From NCBI GenBank assembly GCA_029269725.1, contig JARJHS010000006.1, positions 342,703 to 406,702 on the forward strand: 64,000 nt of DNA, read 5' to 3'. The stretch comes from Pollutibacter soli. Its GTDB lineage: Bacteria > Bacteroidota > Bacteroidia > Chitinophagales > Chitinophagaceae. Under the pieces are notes generated by a model. The model saw only the letters and a program-made list of their open reading frames with translations, made no database searches and was not told the origin of the DNA. A program made the translations under genes and the position numbers. Of the stretch, positions 43,495-52,144 are shown in pieces (position 1 is the stretch's first letter; every line of letters begins with the position of its first letter).

Positions 43495-46038
43495 TTACAA
43501 AACCCTTCCCATTAACGGATCCGTAATGCTGTCTTTTCCTGTTTCCACACGTCCCGCATATCTTCTTTCGAAGGAATTATTTCCGGCAATGCGCACACTG
43601 AAATCATACCATCTATGTGATTTTTCAAATGAAAGGGTCACCAGTTTTACTTTTCCTTTTCCTGTGCCGGCAGCAGGCAATACCAGATCTTTTTTCGGTG
43701 CTCCGTACGCGTTATCAATCAGCTCAATCCTGTATTCCTTTTTATCAAGATTTTCCAACCCAAGTGTGATACTGCCGGTTAGTAAATCAATGCGCTTTAA
43801 ATCAGTGTCGTACTTCATAGATACATTCACCAACACTTCATTTTCACTGCCTGAAAACTCGCGGAAAAATCCGTTCGGGCCGTAGACCAGCAAATGATAA
43901 TTTCCATTTTCAAAATCCCTGATTGTCCAGCTGTCTTTTAACTGATCGCCGGAACTGACTGCGTAAGCTCTTGGTGATGCATTTTCATTCCTGAATTTTC
44001 CACGGGTATAGACATGAAAAGGGGCGCCCGCGGATTTCGAACCGAATACGGTATTTGAAGCACCAAGAATAATTTCGATTGAATTTTTATCGGCACTGTA
44101 CCTGGCATCGGCATTCAATACATAAGGCAGACTATTTGAAGGACGGGTACCTTTTTCCTGGTCAGGAATCAATGAAGATGAAAGCGGATCCTTATTGATC
44201 TGCGCAATTTCTTCGCTGGTCAGTTGCTTGTAATTCGAAGGAACATTCCTGAATTTCGCTTTATGAATGCTTTCAATAAATTCTTCTTTCTCTACAGGCT
44301 TCGGAAGATTAATTTTCTCCCCGTTATAAGGTCGGAAAGTGGAACTCAGGTCGCCACAAATGGCTCTTCTCCATGCGCTGATCTCGGGCACTACTATTTT
44401 CCTCTTAAATTTCTGACTCAGAAACTTTTCCAGGAATTGCAAGGAAGAAGTATGATCAAATACTTCTGAATTCACATAGCCACCCCGGCTCCAGGGCGAA
44501 GCGATTACTAACGGCACACGATACCCGAGTCCGATCGGGCTCACACGTATATGCTCTTTGTCCGACTGCTGGTCTGCATTCGCTACATATTCGACTCCTG
44601 TATTGATACCTGCAGAGACAAGACCAGTATCTTTTTTATACGGATGCGGTACTACAAAAGGCGGAATATGATCAAAGTATCCGTCGTTTTCATCATAAGT
44701 TAGTATGAAAATCGTTTTTTTCCAGATCTCCGGATTTTTAGTGAGGATATCCATCACTTCACTGATATACCACGCGCCATACCAGGCAGCTCCCGGATGA
44801 TCAGAAAAATTTTCCGGAGCAACCAGCCAGGATACTGTTGGTAGTTGGTTTGATTCAACATCTTTCCTGAACTGATAAAGAATATCCCCTTTAGGAATCA
44901 GCAGTTCTCTATCAACACCATTATCATTGTATTTTAATGACGTCAGTTTGTGGTAATCAGCATCACCCCTATTCGTATCAAATGCTTTTTTGTGAATATT
45001 TTTGTCAAACTCAGAAAGTGTATTGAATTTCTCCGCGGTACAATTCTTTTTGTCTTCTTCGATTTCAATTTTCTTTTGCTTAATCCATCCTATCTCGTCT
45101 GTATTCCGCTGTGCTTCAGGAGAATCTGCAGCAAGCGTTTTTGCCTTCTCTTCTCTTTTCAGCAATTCAGCATCGAGCTGTCTGGAAATCTTCGGAAGGG
45201 CGGCGATGTACTCCGGATGTAACTTGACATTGTATTGTTTGAAAAACTCAATCGAATTGTCAGTAAAGTTTGCCAGCCATGCATCCTCTTCACCTTCAAA
45301 CCCAACACCAACACTCAATTCGTTCTGATAAATTTTCCATGGAATTTTATTTTCCTCCAATACCTCCGGACATGTTTTCCAGCCCACCATATTTCCATAG
45401 TCAGCATCGCCATTCCAAACTGCCGCCAGTGCATTTGCATCTGGTTTTTCGCGGATAGTACCTGTCCAGAAATACAATCGGTTGGGCGTTGTGCCTGTTA
45501 ATGCAGAGCAGAAATTCTGGTCGCAAACGGTGAATGCATCCGCAAGAGAATAATAAAACGGGATATCCTCACGGGTAAAAAATCCCATAGTGAGCGGCAT
45601 ATCTGCATACTCTTTATGCCCGGAACGTTTTGACTGCAGCCATTTATCATATTTTCCATCGTTCCTCGCATCCACCTGGTTACTCCACGAATGCGGCAGT
45701 GAGCTCATCCACGTAATTTTCGAATTATGGATATCGTAGTGAAAGGGTGCAAATGTTTTTCCTTCCGCATTCGTCTGCAGCCAGACCGGGTTATTATCGG
45801 GCAGCCTGATCGCTCTTGGATCGTTGAACCCGCGAACGCCTTGCAATGTGCCGTAGGTATGATCAAAGGATCTGTTCTCCTGCATCAGGAAAACAATATG
45901 TTCGGCATCCATAAAAGTAGAACCTGGCGCCGGGTCAATGGCCATTGCCTTTGCGATAGAAGCGGGCAATATATTGATCAGACCTGTACCCGCTGACAAT
46001 TGCGCTGCTCTTTTCAGAAACTCTCTTCGTGTATCCAT
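43495..46038 (-). CDS. phosphocholine-specific phospholipase C
   Basis: An 847-residue exported enzyme that hydrolyses phosphatidylcholine-type lipids to diacylglycerol and phosphocholine (family knowledge). The N-terminus MDTRREFLKRAAQLSAGTGL has a twin-arginine motif (RREFLKR), so Tat export is expected. The catalytic phosphoesterase domain (about 40-600) shows HIVFLMQENRSFDHTYGTLQ, TGTTPNRLYFWTGT, ILTYDENDGYFDHIPPFVVP and RVPLVIASPWSRGGYVNSEV. Two C-terminal beta domains (DUF756-type) follow at about 650-840 (FHVYTRGKFR; HLLVYGPNGFFREF; KSHRWYDFSVRIAG). The length and layout are normal for the family. Confidence 0.93.
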   Translation of the reverse strand: MDTRREFLKRAAQLSAGTGLINILPASIAKAMAIDPAPGSTFMDAEHIVFLMQENRSFDHTYGTLQGVRGFNDPRAIRLPDNNPVWLQTNAEGKTFAPFHYDIHNSKITWMSSLPHSWSNQVDARNDGKYDKWLQSKRSGHKEYADMPLTMGFFTREDIPFYYSLADAFTVCDQNFCSALTGTTPNRLYFWTGTIREKPDANALAAVWNGDADYGNMVGWKTCPEVLEENKIPWKIYQNELSVGVGFEGEEDAWLANFTDNSIEFFKQYNVKLHPEYIAALPKISRQLDAELLKREEKAKTLAADSPEAQRNTDEIGWIKQKKIEIEEDKKNCTAEKFNTLSEFDKNIHKKAFDTNRGDADYHKLTSLKYNDNGVDRELLIPKGDILYQFRKDVESNQLPTVSWLVAPENFSDHPGAAWYGAWYISEVMDILTKNPEIWKKTIFILTYDENDGYFDHIPPFVVPHPYKKDTGLVSAGINTGVEYVANADQQSDKEHIRVSPIGLGYRVPLVIASPWSRGGYVNSEVFDHTSSLQFLEKFLSQKFKRKIVVPEISAWRRAICGDLSSTFRPYNGEKINLPKPVEKEEFIESIHKAKFRNVPSNYKQLTSEEIAQINKDPLSSSLIPDQEKGTRPSNSLPYVLNADARYSADKNSIEIILGASNTVFGSKSAGAPFHVYTRGKFRNENASPRAYAVSSGDQLKDSWTIRDFENGNYHLLVYGPNGFFREFSGSENEVLVNVSMKYDTDLKRIDLLTGSITLGLENLDKKEYRIELIDNAYGAPKKDLVLPAAGTGKGKVKLVTLSFEKSHRWYDFSVRIAGNNSFERRYAGRVETGKDSITDPLMGRVL

Positions 46039-46064
46039 GATGTTAAGTACGAAGGGTGAAAATA

Positions 46065-46086
46065 CAACCCGATTATTAACGGGTTG
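46065..46086 (-). promoter_or_regulatory. palindrome in the phospholipase C promoter region
   Basis: CAACCCG, eight bases, CGGGTTG: a perfect 7-bp inverted repeat 27 bases before the start codon. On the minus strand a TTTG box lies about 19 bases upstream of TAATAATC, which partly fits the Bacteroidota promoter pattern, so the palindrome overlaps a possible -7 region. An operator is possible, but this is weak evidence. Confidence 0.3.
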
Positions 46087-46181
46087 TTATGTTTATGCAA
46101 AAAAACCTGTACCGATCGGCTCAAATTCGGGCTGCTTTAATTTTCCAGTGAAAGTAAAACAGTACTGCCCTTTTGCCGGAT

Positions 46182-46709
46182 TCAGCTTTTCTTCCGCCGG
46201 TATTCAAGGTCGTATTCGGTGGTCCAGGTTTTACCATCATCGTCACTCCTTTCTCCAAGCTGACGTACTTTATCATCTGCCAGTTTGGTAAAAGTTAGTC
46301 TTCTCATAAAATATTTTCCAGAGCCATCAGCCACTTTATCTGCATAATAAATTACCTGGCCATTGGTACCAGTTCCTCTTAAAAATTCCGTTGTGTTCCC
46401 GGTATTATCTGTCCAGGTTTGCTGCCACTGTTTGCTGGCAATATTATAGCTATTAAAGCTTTTGCCTTTAAATAAGAGATTCTGTTGTACCGAAACGCTG
46501 GTCCATTCCTCCAGGATCACACAACTATCGAGGATAAGCGAAATTTTACTGGTACCCGCAGCTTTATTGTTTTTATCGTAGACATTCCAGTCGCCGATCC
46601 AAAAATCCAGTTTCCTGAATTCGGGACTGCTGCAGGGTTTATTCTGAGAAAACAGATGTAAACTCAGGCCTGCTGATACGATCAGCAAACAGATCAAATG
46701 CCGTTTCAT
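46182..46709 (-). CDS. secreted protein, DUF1579-like
   Basis: A 175-residue protein with a signal peptide (MKRHLICLLIVSAGLSLHLF). The mature part begins SPEFRKLDFWIGDWNVYDKN, then SLILDSCVILEEWTSV, SYNIASKQWQQTWTDNTGNT and RLTFTKLADDKVRQLGERSD, which is the pattern of DUF1579-type lipocalin-like proteins. It is complete and sits 143 bases upstream of the phospholipase C gene on the same strand. Function is unknown. Confidence 0.7.
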   Translation of the reverse strand: MKRHLICLLIVSAGLSLHLFSQNKPCSSPEFRKLDFWIGDWNVYDKNNKAAGTSKISLILDSCVILEEWTSVSVQQNLLFKGKSFNSYNIASKQWQQTWTDNTGNTTEFLRGTGTNGQVIYYADKVADGSGKYFMRRLTFTKLADDKVRQLGERSDDDGKTWTTEYDLEYRRKKS

Positions 46710-46874
46710 TCCTTTCTATTTTAAATTTTCAATTCAATACCATTTAAACTTATTCATCAGTTGCCAAAAAGAAATTTTTTTTCACAGTGTACCCCATTCG
46801 CGGTTGATGATTATGAAGGCTATAAAGAACTGCAAATTCCTCATTACCTGATCAATTTAGTTTAATTTCAACCT

Positions 46875-47525
46875 ATGTATAAGATTATTCTGATCATCGC
46901 CCTGGCGCAGACTTTTCTCAGTATAACCGGCACAAAATCAATGCAGGAAAAAGGATTTGAAATTCTCTTCAACGGAACCAATCTTGATAAATGGATTGGA
47001 AACAAAACAGATTATGTCATCGAGGGAAAAACTCTCGTGCTGCGTCCTGAAAACAAAGGCAAGGGTAATTTATATACTTCCAAAGAGTATGGTGATTTTG
47101 AACTGCGATTCGAATTCAAATTAACAGATGGAGCTAACAACGGCATTGGTATCAGAACGCCTGCCGAAGGAGATGCTGCTTATGTGGGTATGGAAATACA
47201 GGTGCTGGATGATAATGCAGAAAAATGGAAGGATCTGAAAGATTATCAATATCATGGTTCTGTGTATGGCGTGATTCCTGCGAAGAGAGGTCATCTCAAA
47301 TCCAATGGCAGCTGGAATGAAGAACGAATCATTGCAAAGGGTAATCGCATCACGGTGATACTAAACGGCACAACTATTCTTGATGGTGATATTGCAAAAG
47401 CATCTGAAAATGGTACTGTTGATCACAGGGAACATCCTGGTCTGAAAAATAAAAAAGGACATATCGGCTTGCTGGGTCATGATACGCCGCTGGAATTCAG
47501 AAATATCAGGGTGAAAGAATTGTAG
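46875..47525 (+). CDS. DUF1080 (3-keto-disaccharide hydrolase-like) protein
   Basis: A 216-residue exported protein; MYKIILIIALAQTFLSITG is the signal. The DUF1080 fold is recognised by FEILFNGTNLDKWIGNKTDY, TSKEYGDFELRFEFKLTDGA, NNGIGIRTPAEG and the C-terminal KKGHIGLLGHDTPLEFRNIR. Some members hydrolyse 3-keto sugars, while most are uncharacterised concanavalin-like proteins. It is a single gene with no sugar oxidoreductase beside it. A palindromic repeat lies 44 bases after the stop. Confidence 0.85.
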   Translation: MYKIILIIALAQTFLSITGTKSMQEKGFEILFNGTNLDKWIGNKTDYVIEGKTLVLRPENKGKGNLYTSKEYGDFELRFEFKLTDGANNGIGIRTPAEGDAAYVGMEIQVLDDNAEKWKDLKDYQYHGSVYGVIPAKRGHLKSNGSWNEERIIAKGNRITVILNGTTILDGDIAKASENGTVDHREHPGLKNKKGHIGLLGHDTPLEFRNIRVKEL

Positions 47526-47569
47526 GCAAATGGATCGCCATTTTTGCGCCGGGATTTAAGGCTGATCCC

Positions 47570-47613
47570 CGTTAATTGCAGAGATAAGGTATGCCCAATC
47601 TCTGCAATTAACG
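47570..47613. repeat. system 2-type palindrome
   Basis: CGTTAATTGCAGAGAT, a 12-base loop AAGGTATGCCCA, ATCTCTGCAATTAACG: a perfect 16-bp stem. The core resembles the AGAGAC...GCATGC...GTCTCT palindromes elsewhere in the window, with the inner stem degraded. It may act as the 3' end of the DUF1080 transcript. Confidence 0.75.
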
Positions 47614-47748
47614 TCTCTGTTTTCAACTTCAATGATTGCCCCGCGTTCATAGGCCATCTTTCCGCCTTCAACCTTAAACTTTCAACCGGCTGTTCACTTC
47701 GTAATTCTAAAACCCCTATCTTCATCCTACCAACTTAAGCCGCCGAAT

Positions 47749-47763
47749 GGCCGGTTACCGGCC
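47749..47763. promoter_or_regulatory. GC-rich hairpin before the ATP-grasp operon
   Basis: GGCCGG TTA CCGGCC: a perfect 6-bp GC-only stem 20 bases upstream of the first start codon of the operon. It could be a regulator site or a leader hairpin; nothing further supports either. Confidence 0.35.
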
Positions 47764-47783
47764 TGTCATTTTAATTTTTGAAT

Positions 47784-49238
47784 ATGACCGGTGAAGCGTT
47801 ATTACAGGCTTATAAGACTGACCCCCATAAGTGGGACGAGATGCTCCAGAATGGCAACCTTCGCCCGGAGTATCGGCATGTATTTGAGACCCTGAGATCC
47901 TCAGAAGTTGAGCATCTCCTGCAGAAAGATAAACTGGCGGGCGAACTCTTCATGAACCAGGGTATCACATTTACTGTGTATTCCGACAATGCCGGAATCG
48001 AGCGCATATTTCCTTTCGATATCATTCCCCGCATCATTACCAAAGACGATTGGGATAAAATTGAACGCGGTATCAAGCAGCGTCTCAAAACGCTGAATCT
48101 TTTCCTGAATGATATCTATGGCGACCAGCAAATATTGAAAGATGGAATAGTACCGGCTGAACTGATTGCATCCTGTCCGCAGTACACACGTGAAGTTCAT
48201 GGAATCAAAGTCGCGCATGATATTTTCGTTCATATTGCCGGGATCGACCTGATTCGCGGTGCTGATGGCGAATTCTATGTGCTGGAAGATAACCTGCGTA
48301 CACCTTCCGGTGTTTCCTATATGCTGGAAAACCGCGAAGTGACTAAAAGACTTTTTCCGGATCTGCTTTATACTAATAAAGCACGCATGGTAAGCAACTA
48401 TCCCTTGTTGTTATACCAGATCCTTTTGTCTATGGCTACCCGCCAGATTGCCAACCCCGTGGTGGTTTTGCTCACGCCGGGCATTTATAACTCCGCTTAT
48501 TACGAACATACATTCCTTGCACGCCAGATGGGTATCCCACTGGTGGAAGGTCGGGACCTGATGGTAGATAACCATAAAGTTTACATGAAAACGACCATGG
48601 GTCTGACACAGGTAGACGTGATTTATCGGAGGATTGATGATGACTATCTTGATCCGTTGGTATTTAAACCCGAAAGCGCATTAGGCGTGCCCGGGTTGAT
48701 GAGTGCATATCGCAAAGGAAATGTGGCATTAGTGAATGCTGTTGGAAACGGCGTTGCTGATGATAAAGCAACCTATGCCTATGTGCCCGCAATGATCAAA
48801 TATTATCTGAATGAAGATCCAATTCTTCCGAATGTTCCTACATACCAGATGAGTGAGGTAGATGCAAAAGAATATGTTTTCAAAAACATCAATTCGATGG
48901 TGTTGAAACGTACCAATCAATCCGGTGGATATGGAATGCTGATGGGAAATAAAGCAACACAGGAAGAGGTAGATCTTTTCAGAAAAGAAGTTGATAATGA
49001 TCCAAGGAATTTTATCGCTCAGCCGATCATCCAGCTTTCCACAGTGCCCTGTTTTATTGATGGAGAACTCAAGGCACGTCATGTGGATCTGCGTCCGTTT
49101 GCACTTCAGGGGGCTGATGGAATTCATATTGTCCCTGGCGGACTGACTCGCGTCGCCCTACGTGAAGGCTCACTCGTAGTTAACTCATCACAGGGTGGTG
49201 GGAGCAAGGATACCTGGATCATCGATTTAAAAGATTAA
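47784..49238 (+). CDS. circularly permuted ATP-grasp protein
   Basis: A 484-residue protein of the circularly permuted ATP-grasp family (DUF404/DUF407). The frame begins at a TTG (47778), but the ATG two codons later is the likely start. Family segments seen are RIFPFDIIPRIITKDDWDKI, NLFLNDIYGDQQILKDGIVP, DLIRGADGEFYVLEDNLRTP, SGVSYMLENR and VDVIYRRIDDDYLDPLVF. Also seen is a late ATP-binding KRTNQSGGYGMLMG and ARHVDLRPFALQG. ATP-grasp enzymes form acyl-phosphate intermediates to make peptide-like bonds; the substrate here is unknown. It is the first of three genes with gaps of 23 and 8 bases. Confidence 0.88.
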   Translation: MTGEALLQAYKTDPHKWDEMLQNGNLRPEYRHVFETLRSSEVEHLLQKDKLAGELFMNQGITFTVYSDNAGIERIFPFDIIPRIITKDDWDKIERGIKQRLKTLNLFLNDIYGDQQILKDGIVPAELIASCPQYTREVHGIKVAHDIFVHIAGIDLIRGADGEFYVLEDNLRTPSGVSYMLENREVTKRLFPDLLYTNKARMVSNYPLLLYQILLSMATRQIANPVVVLLTPGIYNSAYYEHTFLARQMGIPLVEGRDLMVDNHKVYMKTTMGLTQVDVIYRRIDDDYLDPLVFKPESALGVPGLMSAYRKGNVALVNAVGNGVADDKATYAYVPAMIKYYLNEDPILPNVPTYQMSEVDAKEYVFKNINSMVLKRTNQSGGYGMLMGNKATQEEVDLFRKEVDNDPRNFIAQPIIQLSTVPCFIDGELKARHVDLRPFALQGADGIHIVPGGLTRVALREGSLVVNSSQGGGSKDTWIIDLKD

Positions 49239-49261
49239 TCAGTAGCAATCAACCCGGACAT

Positions 49262-50203
49262 ATGCTGAGCAGAATTGCAGATTCTTTATACTGGCTCGAT
49301 CGGTACATGGAAAGAACAGAGGGCATCATTCGTATTCTCAGAACTGAATATGTATTGTCGCTCGATAAAAGCCAGGAAAATATTACTTCGTGGAGATCTA
49401 TCCTGGAAATTTTCAGTCATGCTGACGAAGAAAAAATGCAGCTTATAGAATACAATGGTAATATGGTGTTGCAATATGTCTTCTCAGATACTTCCAACAA
49501 TAATTCACTGAAAGTTTTGCTGAATCGTGCACGTGAGAATGCCCGTGGGGCCCAGGATCATATTACAAAGGAAGTTTGGGAACAGGTGAACCACATGTAC
49601 CATAGCGTGAATTCGCCACAGTTTGTCAATAGACTTACATCACAGGATGCACTGCCAGCGCTGGATCGGATGACGGATATGATCACGCTTTACAATGGTG
49701 TTGCAGGAAGCACCATGCCACGAAGTATGGGCTGGTATTTTATGAATATCGGAAAATTCATTGAGCGATGCCTGATTACTATCGAAATGACAAATCTCTA
49801 TTTCAGCAATATCAATTATGATTTAGAAGATACACGTGATATCCTGTACTGGAGAAATCTTCTCCTGTCTCTTTCAGGATATGAGCTTCATTTAAAAACT
49901 TATCGCAGTAATAAGCACACGCTGAATGTACTCGACCAGGTTTTATTTAACAGGGAGTTCACACGTTCAGTACATTACAGCATCGCAAAGATGGATCACT
50001 ACCTGAAGCATGTGATCACAAAGAATAATCCGCCACAGAAAGAAAAACTGACCAAGGAATTCGGCCGGTTGATGAGTCTTATTGAATATGCTGACTCAGA
50101 ACAGGTGAAAAATGTTTCCACCGAAAATTTTCTTGACCTGATCCGTAGCCAGCTCTTACAGTTCAACAAATTATTTGCCCAGGTATTCTTTTCTTATTCT
50201 TAG
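49262..50203 (+). CDS. alpha-E domain protein (DUF403)
   Basis: A 313-residue all-helical protein starting MLSRIADSLYWLDRYMERTE, the standard opening of the alpha-E family. Further family segments are ENARGAQDHITKEVWEQVN, AGSTMPRSMGWYFMNIGKFI and LRSLSGYELHLKTYR-like (LLSLSGYELHLKTYRSNKHT). It is found almost always beside circularly permuted ATP-grasp and transglutaminase genes, as here. No catalytic residues are known; a partner or scaffold role is inferred. Confidence 0.88.
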   Translation: MLSRIADSLYWLDRYMERTEGIIRILRTEYVLSLDKSQENITSWRSILEIFSHADEEKMQLIEYNGNMVLQYVFSDTSNNNSLKVLLNRARENARGAQDHITKEVWEQVNHMYHSVNSPQFVNRLTSQDALPALDRMTDMITLYNGVAGSTMPRSMGWYFMNIGKFIERCLITIEMTNLYFSNINYDLEDTRDILYWRNLLLSLSGYELHLKTYRSNKHTLNVLDQVLFNREFTRSVHYSIAKMDHYLKHVITKNNPPQKEKLTKEFGRLMSLIEYADSEQVKNVSTENFLDLIRSQLLQFNKLFAQVFFSYS

Positions 50204-50211
50204 TGTGAGCC

Positions 50212-51156
50212 ATGTCGATTTTCAAAATTCACCATATTACGCAATACGATTACGACCGACCGGTACGGGAAAGTGTAAACGAAATCCGGATATTCCCTTA
50301 TGTATGCCCGGAACAGGAAATGCTACACCAGGAGCTGAACATCACCGGTCAGCCCAGTCTTCACGTATTCCAGGACTACTGGAAAAACAAGGTAGCAACA
50401 TTCAATATACAGGAGCCGCATCAGCTTTTGCTGATTGAAAACAAACTGATCGTAAGAACAACAGTCACGACCGAGCCCTATCTCAATTATAATACAGGTA
50501 AGTCTGCATTGGAGACTGATGTCAGAAACCAATTGCAGTTGCTTGAGCTAACAAAAGCGGATCATATCGAGCGGCAGGAAGAGATCAACGAGATCATCGA
50601 AAAGATTGATCAGCCCTGGAAAAGTATTGCGGGTATTGTACAGGATTGCAGTCAATACATCTTCCAGTATTTCCAGTACATCAAAGGCATTACGAATATC
50701 GAATCTACAGTCGATGAAATTCTGCAGCATAAGGCAGGTGTTTGCCAGGATTTCGCGCATGTGATGTTGCAGGTTTTGCGAAGCATGAAGATTCCTTCGA
50801 GATACGTAAGCGGGTATATCTGCCCCAACAAAGACGGACTTCGCGGTGAGGGCGCAACGCATGCGTGGGTGGAAGCCTGGATACCTATGCATGGCTGGGC
50901 TGGAATTGATCCCACAAACAACGTGTGGGTTACACATAAACACATCAAACTCGCAGTTGGTCGCAACTTCAGTGACTGCTCCCCTGTCCGAGGTTCTTTC
51001 AAAGGTCCGGCAAGACAGCTACTTAGTGTATTCGTCTCCGTTGGATACGAAGATGGACGTGTTTTCGAAGATCGCTCAAGGGTGAAGATGAGTACTACCG
51101 AATCGGGAGAACCAGATGAGGTTTTTCCGGAGAGTTTCGCGAGTCAGCAGCAGTAG
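50212..51156 (+). CDS. transglutaminase-like cysteine protease family protein
   Basis: A 314-residue protein. The N-terminal beta domain (about 1-115) begins MSIFKIHHITQYDYDRPVRE, as in bacterial transglutaminase-like proteins. The catalytic core has Cys178 in HKAGVCQDFAHVM, His217 in GATHAWVEAW and Asp233 in WAGIDPTNN, a complete Cys-His-Asp triad. It could cut or form isopeptide bonds made by the ATP-grasp partner (inference). It is the last gene of the three-gene operon; the stop runs into a repeat. Confidence 0.9.
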   Translation: MSIFKIHHITQYDYDRPVRESVNEIRIFPYVCPEQEMLHQELNITGQPSLHVFQDYWKNKVATFNIQEPHQLLLIENKLIVRTTVTTEPYLNYNTGKSALETDVRNQLQLLELTKADHIERQEEINEIIEKIDQPWKSIAGIVQDCSQYIFQYFQYIKGITNIESTVDEILQHKAGVCQDFAHVMLQVLRSMKIPSRYVSGYICPNKDGLRGEGATHAWVEAWIPMHGWAGIDPTNNVWVTHKHIKLAVGRNFSDCSPVRGSFKGPARQLLSVFVSVGYEDGRVFEDRSRVKMSTTESGEPDEVFPESFASQQQ

Positions 51157-51193
51157 GTTCTACGTTTAACGTTTAACGTTGGACGTTTAACGT
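51155..51193. repeat. GTTTAACGTTTAACG low-complexity repeat
   Basis: GGTTCTACGTTTAACGTTTA followed by ACGTTGGACGTTTAACGTG between the transglutaminase stop and the stop of the convergent gene. It is the same word family as at 31.65 and 32.6 kb. The minus-strand gene's stop (51187-51189) lies in it. Confidence 0.6.
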
Positions 51194-51858
51194 GACCACA
51201 CTTCATTAACCGGATTTCCTGCAGAACTTTTTCCTGAGTGATGCCATTCTTTTCCTTCCACTTTTCCATCAAAACTGAGAGAGGCTCCAACACGTTGCGG
51301 ATCGCGGGAGAAAAATTCGATATGCTCGGTGTACTTGCCGTTTTCGAAAGTATAGCTACCGCCACCGGTTCCGGAGAACTCGCCGGTTTCTGTATTGATC
51401 GCGGCCCAATGGAATCGTTTTCCTGAAAGTAATTTTATCGTTTTTCGTGCACCGCGATTACTGATATCATTGCCATCACGTCTTATGATTTTCCAGTTTC
51501 CTGCCAATGGACCAGTACCATCATCCGTTTTCTTCCATGTCTCAGTTTTACCATCGCGTGTTAATTTCAATTCAGATCCGGCTATTGCATATGTGTAGCT
51601 GATTTCATTTCCAACTACAGATTTATCCGCAGAATTAAATTCAATCTTTCCCTCCAGTTTATTTCCATGGGGTTTTGCAGTTCCTCCGTTTGTCTGAATG
51701 AATTTCTTTCCCGCAATATCAAAACTGCTGACACTGAAATAATCATCAATGATCACCAGCGTATGTGTCACGGAGCCTTCTTTGAATTCCCAGGCACCTT
51801 TCAGCTGGGCTTGATTTCCTCCGAAAAAAAATACAGAGAGTAGAATAATGTATTTCAT
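51187..51858 (-). CDS. secreted lipocalin-like protein of unknown function
   Basis: A 223-residue protein; MKYIILLSVFFFGGNQAQ is a signal peptide. It seems to have two similar beta domains: LKGAWEFKEGSVTHTLVIID...ELKLTRDGKTETWKKTDDG and LAGNWKIIRRDGNDISNRGA...YTFENGKYTEHIEFFSRDPQ, ending KVEGKEWHHSGKSSAGNPVN. Similar proteins are annotated in Bacteroidota only as membrane or secreted proteins. It is convergent with the ATP-grasp operon. Confidence 0.7.
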   Translation of the reverse strand: MKYIILLSVFFFGGNQAQLKGAWEFKEGSVTHTLVIIDDYFSVSSFDIAGKKFIQTNGGTAKPHGNKLEGKIEFNSADKSVVGNEISYTYAIAGSELKLTRDGKTETWKKTDDGTGPLAGNWKIIRRDGNDISNRGARKTIKLLSGKRFHWAAINTETGEFSGTGGGSYTFENGKYTEHIEFFSRDPQRVGASLSFDGKVEGKEWHHSGKSSAGNPVNEVWSR

Positions 51859-51982
51859 AATGGCAATTTTAAAAGTACAGTTCCGGCTTTTATAGGACCT
51901 TGGATTTATTTCTGGACCAAATAGCGCTTGCTGAGTAAGTCATTTTTGGGACAGCATCCGATATACGTGAATATCTCCCGCC

Positions 51983-52067
51983 GATCCCGCGGATCAAATA
52001 CACGCGGATTTTCGCAGAGGACGTTCAGCGCAAATCTGCGTCTTCAATCCGCGCAATCTGCGGGAAA
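51983..52067. repeat. ACGCAGA-type repeat, copy 2
   Basis: GATCCCGCGGATCAAATACA, CGCGGATTTTCGCAGAGGAC, GTTCAGCGCAAATCTGCGTC and TTCAATCCGCGCAATCTGCG. It aligns with 42192-42277 along its whole length, and both copies can fold back on themselves. Confidence 0.75.
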
Positions 52068-52144
52068 ATGAACACCTCGAATACTTTCAGCAACCCGATA
52101 CACGTGAGTTCTTATCTGGCGTTTAGGAATTTTGCTCGCCTCAT

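Noticed and set aside
47570..47613. Plain rho-independent terminator for the DUF1080 gene
   Set aside because: The stem is perfect, but there is no T-run after it, and its core matches the dispersed palindrome family; a secondary role in termination remains possible.
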